Positions 1 to 6,052 of a DNA stretch of 6,052 bases are shown piece after piece. The notes beneath the pieces were generated by a model that had not been told where the DNA came from, made no database searches, and saw only the letters and a list, made by a program, of their open reading frames with translations. The translations under genes and the position numbers were made by a program. The stretch is from Mucilaginibacter sp. Its GTDB lineage: Bacteria; Bacteroidota; Bacteroidia; Sphingobacteriales; Sphingobacteriaceae. Each line of letters starts with the position of its first letter. Position 1 is the stretch's first letter. The stretch is from positions 1 to 6,052 of the forward strand of contig JAFAKI010000148.1 of NCBI GenBank assembly GCA_019235595.1, in the 5' to 3' direction.

Positions 1-2223
1 GACAGGTACGAGAGGGGCAAACTCGCCACGCAGTGGGCCGGAGGGGCCTTCGCGGAGGGGAACGCATTCAAAAATAATTTCCCGCAGGTTGAAGATTATT
101 TAAAGATCGTGGGCGCTGGCTCTGTATTGGCTGTTAACAATGACACCAGGATCGTCCTCGAAAAAAGTTATTTTGCAGGTCCTTCTTTTTTTAACTTTTT
201 CAGTTATCCTTTAATAAGTGGCGATCCCAAAACAGCCTTAAAGGATGTCTTTTCAGCCGTGATAACAGAAACGGTAGCCAAAAAGCTCTTCGGCACCACT
301 AATGCGGTTGGAAAAACATTTAAGTTTGATACCAACATTTTAAAAGTTACCGGTGTTATGAAGGATTATCCGGATAACACACACTTTAAGAGTGATCTGT
401 TAATTTCGTACAGCACTTTTTTGAAATTTGTTGGGCCAAAAAATGATCTGGACAATGCATGGCTGAATGACGGCTGCCTCACTTACCTGCTGCTTAAACC
501 AGGAGTAGATCCCAAAGTACTGGAAGCTAAATTTGTACCCTATGTAAATGATGTTTACAAAAAAATAAACTGGTCTGGCGCCAGCGCTGTGTATCATTTA
601 CTGCCTTTGGAGCAAATCCATCTTTCGCCAAATTTAATGATTGAAGCTGAACCTCATGGTGACGGAAAATCGGTTTACCTACTGGCAGGTATAGCCATAT
701 TCGTGATCATTATCGCGTGGATAAACTATATCAATTTAGCTACCGCAAGGGGAATAGGGAGGGCCAAGGAAGTAGGTGTTCGCAAAACATTAGGATCGGC
801 AAAAACACAATTAGTCGCGCAGTTTATGCTCGAATCTATGTTGCTGAATGGATTGGCAGTAGTGCTTGCCATTATCCTGATCATTATATTTTTGCCAATT
901 TTTTCCGCTCTGTCTGGCCAATATGTGACCCTTACCTTATTGCTTACGCCGGTTTTCTGGATATCCGTGATCGTGCTATTTACTGCCGGGTCGTTCTTTT
1001 CCGGTTTTTATCCGGCACTTGTCCTTTCGAGTTTCAAACCGGCAGAAGTGATCAAAGGGAAATTGTATGCATCAACGGGAGGTGTGGTACTGCGTAAGGT
1101 GATGGTTGTTTTTCAGTTTGCCGCATCTATATTTTTGTTGATAGGCTCGGTTACTGTTTACAGGCAGGTAAGTTATATGGAAAAACAGAACCTTGGGATC
1201 AATATTAATCAAACCCTGATTATCAAACAGCCTTTGGCGCACATAGATTCATTTTTCCGTCAGGCGAGCTCTTTTAAAAATGAAAGTCTGAGGGACCGTT
1301 CCATTAAGAGTATAACTGTGTCAACAAGTATACCCGGAGAACCTGTGAACTGGAACGCAGGCGGTATTAAGCTGAAGGGCACCGACCAATCCCATGGGAA
1401 GCAATACCGTATAATTGCCGGAGACTACGACTATTTAACTGCATATGACGCCAAACTGATAGCAGGTAGATTATTTTCAAAGAATTTCAGTACCGATCCG
1501 CATGCTGTCGTTTTCAACAGAAAGGCCACCGAAGAAATGGGCTTTGATAAACCTGAGCAGGCTATTGGTAAAGAAATTGATTTTTGGGGACAGGTTTATA
1601 CGATTATAGGTGTGGTTGAGAATTATCACCAGCAATCGCTGCGTGATGCTTATGATGCCCTTATTTTCCGCTGTATTCCTGATGTTAGGGGGAACGTGTC
1701 TGTAAAGATAAATACTACTGACTTGCCTAAAACCATAGCAACATTAAAAAGCAATTGGAAGACATTTTTTCCACAGGATCAATTCGACTACTTTTTCCTG
1801 GATAATCATTTTAACGAACAATATCATGCCGACAAGCAATTCGGACAGGTATTTGCCACATTTACCGGGATAGGTATTTTGGTAGCATGTCTTGGCCTAT
1901 TTGGACTGGTATCTTATACCATTGTGCAAAGAACCAAAGAGATCGGCATACGGAAGGTATTAGGTGCTTCGGTAAATAATATCCTGAAATTACTCTATAG
2001 CGAGTTTGCGGTACTGATCGTTATCGCATTTTTAGTATCGATACCATTGGCCTGGTATGCTATTCACAGATGGTTGCAAACCTATGCCTTTAGGATCGAC
2101 ATCAACATATTGTTCTTCATCATTCCGTTTATGGCCGTAGTGGTTATTGCGTTTAGTACAGTATCGTACTTAAGCTTGAAAGCGGCTTTGATGAACCCGG
2201 TTAAGAGCTTGAAAACGGAATAA
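1..2223 (+). CDS. ABC transporter permease, MacB/FtsX type, 5'-truncated by the window edge
   Basis: This is an inner-membrane permease subunit of a MacB/SalY-like ABC exporter that would work with a separate ATPase; the substrate cannot be read from the sequence. The frame is open from base 1 with no stop, and residues before the GTG at 109 (including FPQVEDYLKI) fit the family's periplasmic core, so the GTG is not the start. About 60-70 N-terminal residues with the first membrane helix are missing. The visible 740 residues contain a MacB-like periplasmic domain (about 1-220), four hydrophobic helices (about 224-245, 281-305, 314-342, 363-385), a second periplasmic domain (about 386-615) and three C-terminal helices (about 618-641, 664-688, 703-726). 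Each FtsX half carries the cytoplasmic coupling motif RxKE(V/I)G(V/I)RKxLG, at 254-265 and 644-655. The C-terminal NPVKSLKTE ending is typical. It is convergent with gap and functionally unrelated to the operon. Confidence 0.93.
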   Translation, partial: DRYERGKLATQWAGGAFAEGNAFKNNFPQVEDYLKIVGAGSVLAVNNDTRIVLEKSYFAGPSFFNFFSYPLISGDPKTALKDVFSAVITETVAKKLFGTTNAVGKTFKFDTNILKVTGVMKDYPDNTHFKSDLLISYSTFLKFVGPKNDLDNAWLNDGCLTYLLLKPGVDPKVLEAKFVPYVNDVYKKINWSGASAVYHLLPLEQIHLSPNLMIEAEPHGDGKSVYLLAGIAIFVIIIAWINYINLATARGIGRAKEVGVRKTLGSAKTQLVAQFMLESMLLNGLAVVLAIILIIIFLPIFSALSGQYVTLTLLLTPVFWISVIVLFTAGSFFSGFYPALVLSSFKPAEVIKGKLYASTGGVVLRKVMVVFQFAASIFLLIGSVTVYRQVSYMEKQNLGININQTLIIKQPLAHIDSFFRQASSFKNESLRDRSIKSITVSTSIPGEPVNWNAGGIKLKGTDQSHGKQYRIIAGDYDYLTAYDAKLIAGRLFSKNFSTDPHAVVFNRKATEEMGFDKPEQAIGKEIDFWGQVYTIIGVVENYHQQSLRDAYDALIFRCIPDVRGNVSVKINTTDLPKTIATLKSNWKTFFPQDQFDYFFLDNHFNEQYHADKQFGQVFATFTGIGILVACLGLFGLVSYTIVQRTKEIGIRKVLGASVNNILKLLYSEFAVLIVIAFLVSIPLAWYAIHRWLQTYAFRIDINILFFIIPFMAVVVIAFSTVSYLSLKAALMNPVKSLKTE

Positions 2224-2244
2224 TTACCTATGTCTTAATAATTA

Positions 2245-2275
2245 AAAAGCCCCGACGTAGTTAATCGGGGCTTTT
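2245..2275. terminator. Bidirectional rho-independent terminator between the permease gene and gap
   Basis: A perfect 11-bp stem (AAAAGCCCCGA at 2245-2255 pairing with TCGGGGCTTTT at 2265-2275) encloses a 9-nt loop. The stem has a GC-rich core and is flanked by T runs in both directions. On the minus strand the tail is TTTTTAATTATT, a better terminator than the TTTTG on the plus strand. It starts 22 nt after the permease stop and lies 22 nt beyond the gap stop, so it can end both convergent transcripts. Confidence 0.92.
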
Positions 2276-2296
2276 GATCTTTATAAGGATAACTGA

Positions 2297-3292
2297 TTAC
2301 AGTTTACCAATTTCCTGAACAAGGTCGATCAGTTTGTTTGAGTAACCCCACTCGTTATCGTACCATGATACTACTTTAACGAAGTTATTGCTCAGCGCGA
2401 TACCGGCTTTAGCATCAAATATGGATGTACGTGCATCACCTTTAAAATCTTCAGAAACAACTTCGTCTTCGGTGTAACCCAGGATACCTTTCAATTCACC
2501 TTCTGAAGCGTCTTTCATTGCTTTTTTGATCTCCTCGTAAGTAGCGGGAGTTTTTAAGCGGGCAGTTAAGTCAACTACAGAAACGTCGGAAACCGGTACG
2601 CGGAAAGACATACCTGTTAATTTACCTTTCAATTCAGGTAAAACCAAACCTACTGCCTTAGCAGCGCCGGTGGATGATGGGATGATGTTCTGGTAAGCAC
2701 CACGGCCACCTCTCCAGTCTTTTCCAGACGGACTGTCAACAGTTTTTTGAGTCGCAGTTACTGCGTGGATAGTGCTCATTAAACCTTCTTCGATACCGAA
2801 TTTATCATTCAATACTTTAGCAACAGGAGCCAGGCAGTTGGTAGTACATGAAGCATTTGATACGATATGCTGATCGGCTTTTAATTGTTTGTGGTTAACA
2901 CCCATCACGAAAGTAGGGGTGTCGTCTTTTGCAGGGGCGCTCATTACAACTTTTTTAGCACCTGCGTCTATATGTTTTTGTGCAGTTTCCTGGGTCAGGA
3001 ACAGGCCGGTTGATTCAATGATAACTTCAGCGCCAACTTCGTTCCATTTCAGGTTAGCAGGATCTTTTTCAGCAGTTACGCGAATAGTTTTACCGTTTAC
3101 AACCAAATGTCCGCCTTCAACAGCGATACTGCCTTTGAATGGTCCGTGAGTAGAGTCATATTTCAACATGTAAGCCATGTAATCAGGCTCAACAAGGTCG
3201 TTGATACCAACAACTTCTACATCAGGTCTTTCAATTGCAGCTCTAAAAGCCAGGCGGCCAATACGGCCGAAACCGTTAATTCCTATTTTCAT
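2297..3292 (-). CDS. gap: Type I glyceraldehyde-3-phosphate dehydrogenase (NAD-dependent)
   Basis: This cytosolic glycolytic enzyme converts glyceraldehyde 3-phosphate, NAD+ and phosphate to 1,3-bisphosphoglycerate, and acts as a homotetramer in the family. The 331 residues are the normal full length. The Rossmann motif INGFGRIGR is at residues 5-13. Asp32 (in GINDL) is the residue that selects NAD over NADP, and Pro188 is also of the NAD type. The active-site segment SNASCTTNC places the catalytic cysteine at 149, and His176 in STIHAVT is the general base, both matching classical GAPDH numbering. DWRGGRGA and SFRVPVSDVS, which bind phosphate, are intact. The ATG at 3292 starts exactly at the conserved N-terminus. 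It is the last gene of the operon, 6 nt after the kinase stop and in the same frame, with no clear Shine-Dalgarno sequence (A-rich leader). The bidirectional terminator follows it. Nothing suggests loss of function. Confidence 0.98.
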   Translation of the reverse strand: MKIGINGFGRIGRLAFRAAIERPDVEVVGINDLVEPDYMAYMLKYDSTHGPFKGSIAVEGGHLVVNGKTIRVTAEKDPANLKWNEVGAEVIIESTGLFLTQETAQKHIDAGAKKVVMSAPAKDDTPTFVMGVNHKQLKADQHIVSNASCTTNCLAPVAKVLNDKFGIEEGLMSTIHAVTATQKTVDSPSGKDWRGGRGAYQNIIPSSTGAAKAVGLVLPELKGKLTGMSFRVPVSDVSVVDLTARLKTPATYEEIKKAMKDASEGELKGILGYTEDEVVSEDFKGDARTSIFDAKAGIALSNNFVKVVSWYDNEWGYSNKLIDLVQEIGKL

Positions 3293-3298
3293 GATTTT

Positions 3299-4147
3299 TT
3301 AATTTTTATTGGAATAATACGTTAATAAATTATTTATAGGTTCTTTAATAATACTTGTTATGGTAAGGTTTGATTGGGCTGCTGCTTCGTACAGGTATTC
3401 CTGGAAATTTGCAGCCACCGAGCCAACAAAATGCAGTTGTCCCTCTGGGTGCTGGCCGTGTAAAGGTAATAAATAAGTGTTAATTAGCTTATTGAAGCCG
3501 TTCAATATGACGTTTTTAAGATAATGGTCTGATTGATGCTCAAGGTAAAACTCTGTGAATGAGCTTAAAAATACCGCAGGTTGCTTTTGGCGGTACACTT
3601 TTTCAAGCAAGGTCCTGCGGTCAAAGTCGTATTTTTGTTCAAACTTTTTCCGAATGTTAGCAGGCAAGGTTTCATTCATAAATGCCCTCAGCAATTGTCT
3701 TCCAAGCCAATTGCCTGAGCCCTCATCGGCCAGGATATACCCCAAACCGTAATTGTTAGGCTTCACTTTCCGGCCGTCATACCAAGCTGCATTTGATCCG
3801 CTGCCGCAGATGCACACAATGCCCGGTTTATTTTTACAGCTGGCTATAGCGGCTGCATCAATATCATGTTCAACGGTTACCCGGGCGAATTTGAAAAAGG
3901 TCGAAAGCGCATTATTTACTACAGCTTTAAGTTCGCTGGAAAATGACCCCGCGCCAAAAAAATAAACCCGTTTTATTTCTTCAGCGTGATGGATGAGGTT
4001 AATGTTTTTGTTGAGCAGTTGGATGATTTGTTTCTCATCGTTGAAATAGGGGTTAATGCCGCCTGTTTTGAAAGAAGCTATTGTCCTATCCCTGTAGGCA
4101 AGGCGCCATTCAGCATAATTCGACCCGCTATATACAACTGCAATCAT
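3299..4147 (-). CDS. BadF/BadG / N-acetylglucosamine kinase-like ATPase with an altered phosphate-1 motif
   Basis: This ASKHA-fold protein is related to N-acetylglucosamine kinases, which phosphorylate amino sugars with ATP in the cytosol. Family marks seen in its 282 residues are GGINPYF (29-35), FFGAG (63-67), Asp95 in VEHD as the candidate catalytic base, the phosphate-2 loop CGSGSN (114-119), YILADEGSG followed by WLGR (137-150), the adenosine-site motif FVGSVA (240-245) and the C-terminal KEPINNLL. The odd part is the phosphate-1 loop: residues 6-11 read YSGSNY where relatives have an acidic residue followed by SGST or GGGT and a basic residue, so the Mg/ATP-positioning acid is a tyrosine and the usual threonine is an asparagine. 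It sits in frame between pfkA and gap with 6-nt gaps on both sides, which implies co-expression with glycolysis. It could be an active sugar kinase with altered kinetics, or a sugar- or nucleotide-binding pseudokinase. The family call is firm; the activity and substrate are uncertain. Confidence 0.85.
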   Translation of the reverse strand: MIAVVYSGSNYAEWRLAYRDRTIASFKTGGINPYFNDEKQIIQLLNKNINLIHHAEEIKRVYFFGAGSFSSELKAVVNNALSTFFKFARVTVEHDIDAAAIASCKNKPGIVCICGSGSNAAWYDGRKVKPNNYGLGYILADEGSGNWLGRQLLRAFMNETLPANIRKKFEQKYDFDRRTLLEKVYRQKQPAVFLSSFTEFYLEHQSDHYLKNVILNGFNKLINTYLLPLHGQHPEGQLHFVGSVAANFQEYLYEAAAQSNLTITSIIKEPINNLLTYYSNKN

Positions 4148-4153
4148 TCTTTT

Positions 4154-5140
4154 TTAGATAGCTAATATGTCGGCCATCTCCATCAAATCCTCTTCCAGTT
4201 TAAATTCGTGTTGTGTTAAAGCCTCTTCAATATCGGTTATCTTGATATGATTAGCTTGCAGGCCAACCATCTTCTGCGATTCGCCACGTAATATTGCTTT
4301 TACTGCTGCATAACCTAAACGACTACCCAGCACTCTGTCGAATGCCGATGGGCTCCCTCCACGTTGCAGGTGGCCTAATATGGTAACCTTAATATCGTAG
4401 AACTTTATTTCCTGCTGAACACGGCGAGCTATATCGTAAACACCACCGTTTTTGTCACCCTCGGCAACAATAACAATACTGGACGACTTCTTTTTGTCCT
4501 GTCCGTTTTTTAGGTTTTCGATCAGATCGTCAATCGCAGTAGCTTTCTCTGGTAATAAAATTGCCTCAGCACCGCAGCAAACTCCGGCACGCAGCGCAAT
4601 TGCACCACTATCGCGGCCCATTACTTCAATAAAGAACAGGCGGTCGTGGGCATCAGCGGTATCGCGTATCTTGTCAATAGCTTCAACAACAGTATTGGTT
4701 GCGGTATCGAAGCCTAAAGTATAAGTTGATCCGTAAAGGTCATTATCAATTGTGCCCGGAACCCCCATTACCTGTATATCCGGATATTTTTTTGAGAAAC
4801 GTAATGCGCCGGTAAAGGTACCGTCGCCGCCAATTACTACAAGAGCGTTAATGCCACGTTTTTTTAAATTCTGATAAGCGGCTTCCATACCTTCATCGGT
4901 ACGGAAAGGCAGACAACGGGCTGTTTTCAGAATAGTACCGCCTAAATTTAATATGTTGCTTACCGAACGAGGATTCATGTCATACATGTCATCTTCGATA
5001 AGTCCCTGGTAGCCTTTACGTATCCCCACAACCTCCAGACCGTTGTATATCCCGGTCCTTACCACTGCCCTTATACACGGGTTCATCCCCGGAGCGTCGC
5101 CTCCGGAAGTCAAAACACCGAGTTTTGATATTTTCTGCAT
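4154..5140 (-). CDS. pfkA: ATP-dependent 6-phosphofructokinase
   Basis: This cytosolic enzyme phosphorylates fructose 6-phosphate to fructose 1,6-bisphosphate with ATP, the committed step of glycolysis. The 328 residues are full length for the bacterial short PfkA form. Seen motifs are TSGGDAPGMN (11-20), Arg75 in KTARCLPFR matching E. coli Arg72, GGDGTFTGA (104-112), PGTIDND (128-134) with Asp132 as the catalytic base equivalent to E. coli Asp127, MGRDSGAIA (174-182), AEG (226-228) and HLQRGGSPSAFDR (257-269). Glycine in GGDG and in PGTIDND, instead of the aspartate and lysine of pyrophosphate-dependent enzymes, supports ATP as donor. Arg24 and Arg28 match E. coli arginines of the effector site, but allosteric behaviour cannot be inferred from that alone. 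The ATG at 5140 gives the conserved N-terminus, with a weak AGG-like element just upstream. It is the first gene of the pfkA-kinase-gap operon and is divergent from the Nudix-like regulator. Confidence 0.98.
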   Translation of the reverse strand: MQKISKLGVLTSGGDAPGMNPCIRAVVRTGIYNGLEVVGIRKGYQGLIEDDMYDMNPRSVSNILNLGGTILKTARCLPFRTDEGMEAAYQNLKKRGINALVVIGGDGTFTGALRFSKKYPDIQVMGVPGTIDNDLYGSTYTLGFDTATNTVVEAIDKIRDTADAHDRLFFIEVMGRDSGAIALRAGVCCGAEAILLPEKATAIDDLIENLKNGQDKKKSSSIVIVAEGDKNGGVYDIARRVQQEIKFYDIKVTILGHLQRGGSPSAFDRVLGSRLGYAAVKAILRGESQKMVGLQANHIKITDIEEALTQHEFKLEEDLMEMADILAI

Positions 5141-5164
5141 CTTTGCCTGACTTTGTTTTCGGTA

Positions 5165-5196
5165 CGAATATAGTGTGTGTAAATTACACCATTGAA
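5165..5196 (-). promoter_or_regulatory. Predicted Bacteroidota-type promoter of the pfkA operon
   Basis: Read on the minus strand, TATATTCG (5172-5165) matches the Bacteroidota -7 consensus TAnnTTTG at all but one fixed position. About 18-20 nt further upstream is a poor -33 candidate, ATTCAAT (around 5196-5191), which lies next to a long A-tract. The implied transcript start is near 5159, giving a leader of about 20 nt before the pfkA ATG. The -7 match is good and the -33 match is weak; no experimental start is known here. Confidence 0.45.
5177..5189. promoter_or_regulatory. Candidate operator: perfect palindrome in the pfkA promoter
   Basis: GTGTAA-A-TTACAC is a perfect 6+1+6 inverted repeat and the most ordered element in the divergent intergenic region. 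It falls between the predicted -33 and -7 elements of the pfkA promoter, where a bound protein would block RNA polymerase. The adjacent divergent gene encodes a NrtR/AraR-type regulator, a family that binds palindromes, and is the obvious candidate ligand. The palindrome is seen in the sequence; its use as an operator is inferred. A partial copy of one arm (TTTACA, 5232-5237) lies nearer the regulator gene. Confidence 0.42.
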
Positions 5197-5240
5197 TTTT
5201 ATTTTATTTTTATTTTTTTTATATTAGAACATTTACAACA

Positions 5241-5248
5241 TATCTTTA
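5241..5248 (+). promoter_or_regulatory. Possible -7 box for the Nudix-like regulator gene
   Basis: TATCTTTA matches TAnnTTTG at all but the last position and lies 27 nt before the TTG start, which would give a leader of roughly 20 nt. The region about 20 nt upstream is all A/T and holds no distinctive -33 element. A short inverted pair, TTTAC (5232-5236) and GTAAA (5253-5257), flanks this box, but 5-bp arms are common in such AT-rich DNA. Confidence 0.3.
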
Positions 5249-5275
5249 GCGCGTAAACCAATAAATACAAAGTTT

Positions 5276-5986
5276 TTGGAAGTAAAGTTACCTACATTTA
5301 ATTCAGTTTTCTCTATAGACTGTGTTATTTTCGGCTTTGAGGCCGGAGAATTGAAGATATTACTAATAGAGAGAAACGAAGAGCCTTATAAAGACTGGCT
5401 CGCATTGCCGGGGTATATAGTTGAACAGGATGAGAGTATAGACGATGCAGCCGAGCGTATCCTTTATGAGCTTACCGGCCTGCGCGATTTGCACATGCAG
5501 CAATTTCACACTTTTGGCGAGGTAAACCGTCACCCGCAGGGGCGAGTGATCACGGTTGCATATTATGCACTGATCAGAATAAACGGACAAAAAGACCTGA
5601 GACCGGTAACGCAATATGCTAAAAAGGCCTTCTGGCATCCGGTGAATGAGTTACCTAAACTGGCATTTGACCATAGCGAAATCTTTAAGACCGGCTTTAA
5701 CAAACTTCGCCGCAGGCTCAATTATCAGCCGATAGCTTTTGAGTTATTGCCCGAGAAGTTTACGCTTACTCAGTTACAGTCGTTATATGAAGCTGTCCTG
5801 AACAAGAAACTGGACAAGAGGAATTTCAGGAAGAAGATGCTGAGCTACGGCTTTTTGAAGGAGCTTGACGAAAAGCAAAAAGGAGTATCATATAGAGCCG
5901 CCAAACTGTATAAGTTCGACAGAAGAAAATACACCAAGATATTTCAAAACGAATTAAACCTGGAGAATAAGGGTAAGGTGGGTTAG
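5276..5986 (+). CDS. NrtR/AraR-type transcriptional regulator: degenerate Nudix domain plus winged helix
   Basis: This is a probable DNA-binding regulator whose Nudix-fold domain serves as a ligand sensor. Residues about 12-145 form the Nudix domain, beginning SIDCVIFGF. The Nudix box (46-69) keeps Arg61, Glu65 and GL at 68-69, but positions 62 and 66, glutamates in catalytic enzymes, are Ile and Leu, and the spacing before Glu53 is one residue longer than the consensus. Hydrolase activity is therefore unlikely. Residues about 155-220 match the C-terminal winged helix of the family (FTLTQLQSLYEAV, KRNFRKKML, KGVSYRAAKLYKF). Known relatives include NrtR of NAD metabolism and AraR of arabinose use in Bacteroides. 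The effector here is unknown; neighbours point to sugar metabolism. TTG at 5276 is the chosen start: an in-frame stop lies at 5225-5227, no ATG or GTG occurs between it and the domain, and the first in-frame ATG is residue 74, inside the Nudix domain. No clear ribosome binding site is seen. Confidence 0.88.
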   Translation: MEVKLPTFNSVFSIDCVIFGFEAGELKILLIERNEEPYKDWLALPGYIVEQDESIDDAAERILYELTGLRDLHMQQFHTFGEVNRHPQGRVITVAYYALIRINGQKDLRPVTQYAKKAFWHPVNELPKLAFDHSEIFKTGFNKLRRRLNYQPIAFELLPEKFTLTQLQSLYEAVLNKKLDKRNFRKKMLSYGFLKELDEKQKGVSYRAAKLYKFDRRKYTKIFQNELNLENKGKVG

Positions 5987-6052
5987 GCCCAATGCCATTA
6001 AGTTAAGCATGACGCATAGTCGACTCACCCGGTCATTGCTTCGCTCGACCAC
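5987..6052. other. Non-coding tail after the regulator gene, possibly the edge of a dispersed repeat
   Basis: No gene or T-tailed terminator is visible in these 66 bases. The last part is richer in GC than the intergenic DNA elsewhere and holds short inverted pairs: GTCGA (6019-6023) with TCGAC (6045-6049), and GGTC (6031-6034) with GACC (6047-6050). The string TTGCTTCGCTCGACCAC resembles the start of intergenic repeats remembered from Mucilaginibacter-like genomes, but it is cut by the window edge and this is only an impression. Confidence 0.25.

Noticed and set aside
109..111. GTG as the start codon of the ABC permease
   Set aside because: The frame is open to base 1 and the residues upstream of the GTG fit the periplasmic core of the family; the first membrane helix would be absent if the gene began here.
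717..1097. 126-codon overlapping plus-strand frame inside the permease gene
   Set aside because: It is an alternate frame of a well-supported membrane protein and shows no domain or family resemblance of its own.
2297..3292. NADP-dependent or non-catalytic GAPDH variant
   Set aside because: Asp32 and Pro188 favour NAD, and Cys149 and His176 are intact.
2889..3325. Plus-strand open frames across gap
   Set aside because: They are antisense shadows of the highly conserved gap coding sequence.
3325..3337. Perfect palindrome ATAAAT-T-ATTTAT upstream of gap, as an operator or internal promoter element
   Set aside because: It is all A/T, lies inside the kinase coding sequence in a very AT-rich stretch, and no convincing -33 and -7 pair accompanies it, so chance is the simpler explanation.
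4154..5140. Pyrophosphate-dependent phosphofructokinase
   Set aside because: The diagnostic positions are GGDG and PGTIDND, both with glycine, as in ATP-dependent enzymes; PPi enzymes have GGDD and PKTIDND.
5363..5638. 91-codon minus-strand frame inside the regulator gene
   Set aside because: It lies antisense to conserved Nudix-domain codons and has no recognisable motif or start context.
5276..5986. Catalytic Nudix hydrolase
   Set aside because: Two of the three box glutamates are replaced by Ile and Leu, and the protein has the C-terminal winged helix of NrtR-type regulators.

Overview
The window looks like chromosomal DNA from a member of the Bacteroidota, most likely the Sphingobacteriaceae (Mucilaginibacter/Pedobacter type). 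This rests on recognised protein families: the large two-FtsX-domain ABC permease, the short BadF/NAGK-type kinase beside gap, and the Nudix-winged-helix regulator. Weak or absent Shine-Dalgarno sequences and TAnnTTTG-like -7 boxes also fit. Genus is inferred from memory of these families, with no database search.

Layout. Positions 1-2223 (+) hold most of an ABC transporter permease whose N-terminus lies outside the window. A strong bidirectional hairpin terminator (2245-2275) separates it from a convergent three-gene operon on the minus strand, transcribed from right to left: pfkA (6-phosphofructokinase, 5140-4154), a BadF/BadG/N-acetylglucosamine-kinase-like ATPase (4147-3299) and gap (type I glyceraldehyde-3-phosphate dehydrogenase, 3292-2297). 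The three genes have identical 6-nt gaps and share one reading frame. A 135-bp AT-rich divergent promoter region (5141-5275) separates pfkA from a plus-strand gene (5276-5986) for a NrtR/AraR-type regulator, a degenerate Nudix domain joined to a winged helix. The last 66 bases hold no gene.

How the genes work together. PfkA and GAPDH carry out the committed step and the oxidative step of glycolysis. The kinase-like protein between them is co-transcribed but lacks the acidic residue of the phosphate-1 motif of its family, so its role is unclear. The regulator gene diverges from the operon. A perfect 13-bp palindrome lies between the predicted -33 and -7 elements of the pfkA promoter, where a repressor would be expected to bind. 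The most interesting hypothesis is therefore a local glycolysis control unit: a sugar- or nucleotide-sensing Nudix-like regulator acting on pfkA-kinase-gap. This is inference. The enzymes themselves are ordinary, and no mobile element, CRISPR array, tRNA or rRNA was seen.
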